A stretch of DNA of 64,000 nt from Mycolicibacter heraklionensis (GTDB taxonomy: Bacteria > Actinomycetota > Actinomycetes > Mycobacteriales > Mycobacteriaceae). A model generated the notes under the pieces. That model was given only the letters and a program-made list of their open reading frames with translations, did no database searches and had not been told where the DNA came from. The stretch is from assembly GCA_001673575.1 (NCBI GenBank), contig LZME01000074.1:36718-100717 (forward strand), in the 5' to 3' direction. Position 1 is the stretch's first letter. Each line of letters starts with the position of its first letter. Below, piece by piece: positions 60,494 through 64,000 of this stretch. The position numbers and the translations under genes are program-made.

Positions 60494-61660
60494 CTACAGA
60501 TCCAGCAGTGCGATCTCGGGTTGTTCAATCAGATCGCGAAGCGCACACAGGAATTCGGCGATCTGCGCGCCGTCGGCTACGCGATGGTCGAATGCGCACG
60601 TCAGGGTCAGCTGAGGACGCACGACGACGGTGTCGCCCACCGCCGCCGGCCGTGGTTTGAGCGAACCGATCCCCAGGATGGCCGCCTCCGGGTAATTGAT
60701 CACCGGCACCCCGTCGTCGAGGCCGAGTGCCCCGAAGTTGGAGACCGTGAACGTCGACCCCTGCAGCTCGGCCGGTTTGAGTGTGCCGGCCCGAGCCTCG
60801 GCGATCAGCCGCGTCACGGTGTCGGCGAGTTCGCGGGTGGTCTTGCGGTGCGCGTCGAACACCACCGGCACCAGCAGGCCGCGGGGCGCGGCCACCCCGA
60901 AGCCCAGATGCACGCCGCGATGGGTGCGGATCATCGGGCCATGCGGCGCTTCGACCCAGGTGGCGTTGAGCACCGGGTGGCGGGTCAGGGCGATGACCAA
61001 CAGCCGCAGAATCAGCACGAACGGGGTGATCGTCGCGCCGCCCGTCTCGACGAGCCGATCCCGCAGCCGCAGCAGGTTGGTGCCGTCCACTTGCACGCGG
61101 GCGTGCGCGTCGGGGATCCTGCTGCGCGACAATGTCATCCGCTCGGCCATGGCCGCCTGCACCGGGCTGGGTGGACGAAATTCACCGTCGGGAGCCGCCT
61201 GGCCGGCGGCTGCGCGCACACCGTCGGGGGTGATCACGCCGCCCGGTCCCGGCGGCACGCGACTCAAGTCGACGCCCAGCTCGGCGGCGAGCTTGCGGGC
61301 ACCCGGCTTGGCCTTGGGGCGCCCGGTAGCGGACGTGCAGGCGCGGCGGCTGGTGTCGAACGTGTCGTCGGCGCCGTAGCCGACCAGCACCGGGGCGCGC
61401 CCGGCCGGTGTACCGGTGTCGATACGCACCAAGGGCGCCCCGACCGCAAGCACGTCGCCCACCGCGCCGCCCAACTCGACCACCCGGCCGGCAAACGGGC
61501 TGGGGATCTCCACCTCGGCTTTGGCGGTCTCCACCGAGCACAGCGCCTGGTTGAGTTCGATCTGATCACCGACGGCGACGTTCCAGCTGGTCACCGTCAC
61601 CTCTTCGAGGCCCTCCCCGAGATCGGGGACGGTGAAGGTCTGGACCGTCTCGGTACTCAC
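60494..61660 (-). CDS. bkdC: Branched-chain keto-acid dehydrogenase E2 (dihydrolipoyl acyltransferase)
   Basis: Core of the branched-chain 2-oxoacid dehydrogenase complex. The 388 residues have a lipoyl domain with the lipoylated Lys in [13 protein letters not shown], a peripheral subunit-binding domain ([21 protein letters not shown]-like), a linker, and a catalytic domain ending in FDHRVADG with the active-site His and Asp. The GTG overlaps the bkdB stop by 4 nt. Confidence 0.94.
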   Translation of the reverse strand: MSTETVQTFTVPDLGEGLEEVTVTSWNVAVGDQIELNQALCSVETAKAEVEIPSPFAGRVVELGGAVGDVLAVGAPLVRIDTGTPAGRAPVLVGYGADDTFDTSRRACTSATGRPKAKPGARKLAAELGVDLSRVPPGPGGVITPDGVRAAAGQAAPDGEFRPPSPVQAAMAERMTLSRSRIPDAHARVQVDGTNLLRLRDRLVETGGATITPFVLILRLLVIALTRHPVLNATWVEAPHGPMIRTHRGVHLGFGVAAPRGLLVPVVFDAHRKTTRELADTVTRLIAEARAGTLKPAELQGSTFTVSNFGALGLDDGVPVINYPEAAILGIGSLKPRPAAVGDTVVVRPQLTLTCAFDHRVADGAQIAEFLCALRDLIEQPEIALLDL

Positions 61661-62706
61661 GGCGCCTCCAGCACCCGTTGCACGCAGTCCAGCAGCCGAT
61701 CGGGGCCGGGCAGCCACAGCCGTTCCAGCCGGGCCGGTGGATACGGGGTGTCGAATCCGCTGGCGCGCAACACCGGTGCCTCCAGCTCGTAGAACAATTC
61801 CTCGGAGATGCGCGCGGCCAGTTCGGCGCCGTAGCCGAGATTGCGGGGACCCTCGTGCAGAACCACGCATCGCCCGGTGCGCCGCACCGACGCCGCGACG
61901 GTGTCGAAGTCGAGCGGGACCAGCGAGCGCAGGTCGACCACCTCCAGGCTCCAACCATGGTGTTGCGCAGCGATATCGGCGGCGGACAGCGCGGTGGCCA
62001 CTCCACCGCCGTAGGTGAGCACTGTGACGTCGGTACCGGTCCGGCGTACGGCAGCACACCCGATGCCCGGCGCCGGGTGTTCGGTGTCGACGGGTCCGCG
62101 GGCCCAGTACCGCCGCTTGGGCTCGAGGAACATGACCGGGTCGGGAGCGGCGATCGCGTGGCGCAGTAGCCAGTACGCGTCCGAGGGGTCGGCGGGCGCA
62201 ACGACCTTCAGTCCGGCGGTGTGCGCCCAATAGGTTTCGGTGGATTCCGAATGATGCTCGGCCGCACCGATTCCGCCGAACGACGGGATGCGCACGGTGA
62301 CCGGCATCGATACCGCGCCGCGGGTCCGGGTCCGGTACTTGGCTAGGTGGCTGACCACTTGGTCCAATGCCGGGTAGCTGAATCCGTCGAACTGGATCTC
62401 CGGAACCGGTACGAACCCGCGAATCGCCAAACCGATGGCGATGCCGATCACCGCCGATTCCGCCAACGGTGTGTCGAAACAGCGTTGCTCACCGAAGGTT
62501 TCAGCCAAACCTTCGGTCACCCGGAACACCCCGCCCTGCACGCCGACGTCGGTGCCGAACACCAGGACCTTGGGATCGCCGTCCATCGCGTCGCGCAGCG
62601 CCCGGTTGAGCGCCGCCACCATGGTCAGCTCTTCGGTGCGGGTGCTGGAGCCGGTCGCCACGGTGGGAGTCGCTGCGCGGGCGGGTGGTTCGAGGATCTG
62701 GGTCAT
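61657..62706 (-). CDS. bkdB: Branched-chain keto-acid dehydrogenase E1 beta
   Basis: Beta subunit of E1, 349 residues, with [36 protein letters not shown] and the transketolase C-terminal domain. It forms the ThDP heterotetramer with BkdA. The ATG overlaps the bkdA stop by 1 nt, and the stop overlaps bkdC. Confidence 0.95.
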   Translation of the reverse strand: MTQILEPPARAATPTVATGSSTRTEELTMVAALNRALRDAMDGDPKVLVFGTDVGVQGGVFRVTEGLAETFGEQRCFDTPLAESAVIGIAIGLAIRGFVPVPEIQFDGFSYPALDQVVSHLAKYRTRTRGAVSMPVTVRIPSFGGIGAAEHHSESTETYWAHTAGLKVVAPADPSDAYWLLRHAIAAPDPVMFLEPKRRYWARGPVDTEHPAPGIGCAAVRRTGTDVTVLTYGGGVATALSAADIAAQHHGWSLEVVDLRSLVPLDFDTVAASVRRTGRCVVLHEGPRNLGYGAELAARISEELFYELEAPVLRASGFDTPYPPARLERLWLPGPDRLLDCVQRVLEAP

Positions 62707-63800
62707 CAGCGCCCCCTGCCCAATTCGGCGCGCAGCGCGGCCCGCTGTTGCTGCAGATCCGGGGTGATCTCGGTGAAGACAGCGGTGAACACCTCATCGA
62801 TATCGGCATCGGCGGCCCCGACGGTCGCGTCTCGCAGCTCGCTGCGTACACGCTTGGCCCGAGAATCCACCCGGTCCTCTAAGCGCTGCGACCACACGCC
62901 GATATTGCGCAGGTAGCTGCGGTAACGCGGGATCGGGTCGAGCGCTGCCCACCGGTCGACTTCGGCGTCGCTGCGGTAGCGGGTCGGATCGTCGGAGGTG
63001 GTGTGCGGGCCGAGCCGGTAGGTGACGGCCTCGATCAGCGTGGGTCCGCCGCCGTTGCGGGCGCGGTCGGCGGCTTCGGCCATCACCGCGTAGCAGGCCA
63101 ACGGATCGTTGCCGTCCACCCGGATGCCCGGCATGCCGTAGCCGATCGCCTTGTGCGCCAGCGAGACAGCGGCGGTCTGCTTGCGCAGCGGCACCGAGAT
63201 GGCCCACTGGTTGTTCTGCACATAAAACACGCAGGGGGCGGCGAACACCGCGGCGAAATTCAGTGCCTCGTGTACGTCGCCCTCGCTGGTGGCGCCGTCG
63301 CCGGTGAACGCGACGGTGACGGAATCCTCAGCCAGGCGTTGGGCGGCCATCGCCGCCCCCACCGCGTGCAGCGTCTGGGTGCCGATCGGAATCGAGATCG
63401 GCGCGCAGTTCTTCTCGGTGAACTCCAGCCCGCCGTTCCAGGTTCCACGCCAAGCGGCGGCGAGGTGCCCCGGTGGGATGCCCCGGGTGACGAAGACGCC
63501 CAGCTCGCGGTACTGCGGGAACAGCCAGTCGGTTTTGCGCAGGCACGCGGCTGCGCCGACCTGGGCGGCCTCCTGGCCCCGGCATGACGCGTACAGCCCT
63601 AGCTCGCCCTGGCGTTGCAGGTTGACCAGTTCGGTGTCTAGTTCGCGAGTGAGCACCATGAGCTCATAGAGCCAACAGAGAGTTTCTTCGGGCAGGTCTC
63701 GGCTGTAGCGATTCTCGGTGGTGGGCGCCCCGTCCGGCGCGATCAGCTGCACAGGCTCCAGGGCGACCTGCGGACCGGTAGTGCCTGGCAGCTGGCCCAT
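62706..63800 (-). CDS. bkdA: Branched-chain keto-acid dehydrogenase E1 alpha
   Basis: Alpha subunit, 364 residues, with the ThDP motif GDGATSEGDVHEALNFA...YVQNNQ, an activating phospho-loop region (YRLGPHTTSDDP), and a YASCRGQEA segment. An AGGAGG site precedes ATG 63800. It is the first gene of bkdA-bkdB-bkdC for leucine, isoleucine and valine breakdown. Confidence 0.95.
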   Translation of the reverse strand: MGQLPGTTGPQVALEPVQLIAPDGAPTTENRYSRDLPEETLCWLYELMVLTRELDTELVNLQRQGELGLYASCRGQEAAQVGAAACLRKTDWLFPQYRELGVFVTRGIPPGHLAAAWRGTWNGGLEFTEKNCAPISIPIGTQTLHAVGAAMAAQRLAEDSVTVAFTGDGATSEGDVHEALNFAAVFAAPCVFYVQNNQWAISVPLRKQTAAVSLAHKAIGYGMPGIRVDGNDPLACYAVMAEAADRARNGGGPTLIEAVTYRLGPHTTSDDPTRYRSDAEVDRWAALDPIPRYRSYLRNIGVWSQRLEDRVDSRAKRVRSELRDATVGAADADIDEVFTAVFTEITPDLQQQRAALRAELGRGR

Positions 63801-63881
63801 GAGAGCCTCCTTGTGACGCTGATCTCATTATGCCAGCGAACACCGAGAGCCCTGGTGATCCGGTGCGGCGTGGCTATTCGT

Positions 63882-63937
63882 CGAGTGTGCGGTTTGGTGG
63901 TCGAAATCGGCTTGTCTCGTACGAAACCGCACACTCG
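63882..63937. repeat. 14-bp perfect inverted repeat upstream of bkdA
   Basis: Arms CGAGTGTGCGGTTT (63882-63895) and AAACCGCACACTCG (63924-63937) flank 28 bp. It is 80 bp upstream of bkdA. It could be an intergenic repeat element or a terminator of a gene beyond the right edge. No other copy was noticed in the window. Confidence 0.75.
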
Positions 63938-64000
63938 GCGAGCTCTATTGAGCTGGGCTCAGCCCGTCACCTCGAAAACACCGTGCGCCCCGTTTTCGGC

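Overview
The window is 64 kb of GC-rich chromosome from a Mycobacteriaceae species. Evidence for this is the GC content, frequent GTG starts, GTGA/ATGA stop-start overlaps, and lineage markers: a resuscitation-promoting factor, group II truncated haemoglobin GlbO, the ClpP1/ClpP2 pair, a ~180-kDa-type glutamate dehydrogenase, the KorAB oxidoreductase, a mycothiol-linked nitroreductase-like protein, and WS/DGAT and PlsB2 lipid enzymes. Gene order follows the M. tuberculosis Rv2439c-Rv2497c segment (proB to bkdA). Several M. tuberculosis genes of that segment are absent and several genes are extra, so this is another mycobacterium. No phage, CRISPR array, insertion sequence or plasmid origin was recognised.

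Layout. 1-6.8 kb (minus strand): proB (cut by the left edge), obg, rpmA, rplU, then rne and ndk. 6.9-13.7 kb: a DUF4233 membrane protein, folC and valS as an overlapping operon, a DUF937 protein, a saccharopine-dehydrogenase-like reductase and a very short RpfE. 13.7-14.6 kb: a long non-coding, partly AT-enriched stretch with a CRP-like site. 14.6-23.8 kb: mobA-korB-korA, clpX, mmuM (plus), clpP2-clpP1 with a ClgR-like operator, tig and tRNA-Pro. 23.9-31 kb: tRNA-Gly with a degenerate 3' copy, lipP, a secreted Gly/Pro/His-rich protein, nei, rpiB, a DsbA-fold nitroreductase, DUF1304 and pepN. 31-36 kb is the most accessory part: an unrecognised HEExxH protein, DUF5130 with a CtaJ-like small membrane protein, and a plus-strand operon of MOSC protein, RidA, nitrilase-family hydrolase and membrane protein that interrupts the M. 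tuberculosis gene order. 36-50 kb: HNH protein, glbO-aglA, an alpha/beta hydrolase divergent from a TetR regulator, thioesterase-gdh, ettA, ssbB, an LppX/LprAFG-type lipoprotein and an MFS transporter. 50-58.4 kb: SDR, CopD/CtaG-type membrane protein, and the overlapping lipid operon WS/DGAT-plsC-plsB2. 58.4-64 kb: a 57-bp tandem palindromic repeat, tRNA-Arg, a second HNH protein, a 29-residue membrane microprotein, echA14, and the branched-chain keto-acid dehydrogenase operon bkdA-bkdB-bkdC.

Functional themes are translation and RNA turnover (L21, L27, Obg, ValS, RNase E, EttA, three tRNAs), protein quality control (ClpX, ClpP1, ClpP2, trigger factor, PepN), central carbon and nitrogen metabolism (KorAB, GDH, Bkd, FolC, RpiB), and membrane lipid synthesis. 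The best candidates for something undescribed are the MOSC-RidA-nitrilase-membrane operon, the HEExxH protein next to it, the palindromic tandem repeat beside tRNA-Arg, and the microprotein ahead of echA14. Rv numbers and M. smegmatis parallels are from memory of gene order and were not checked by a search.
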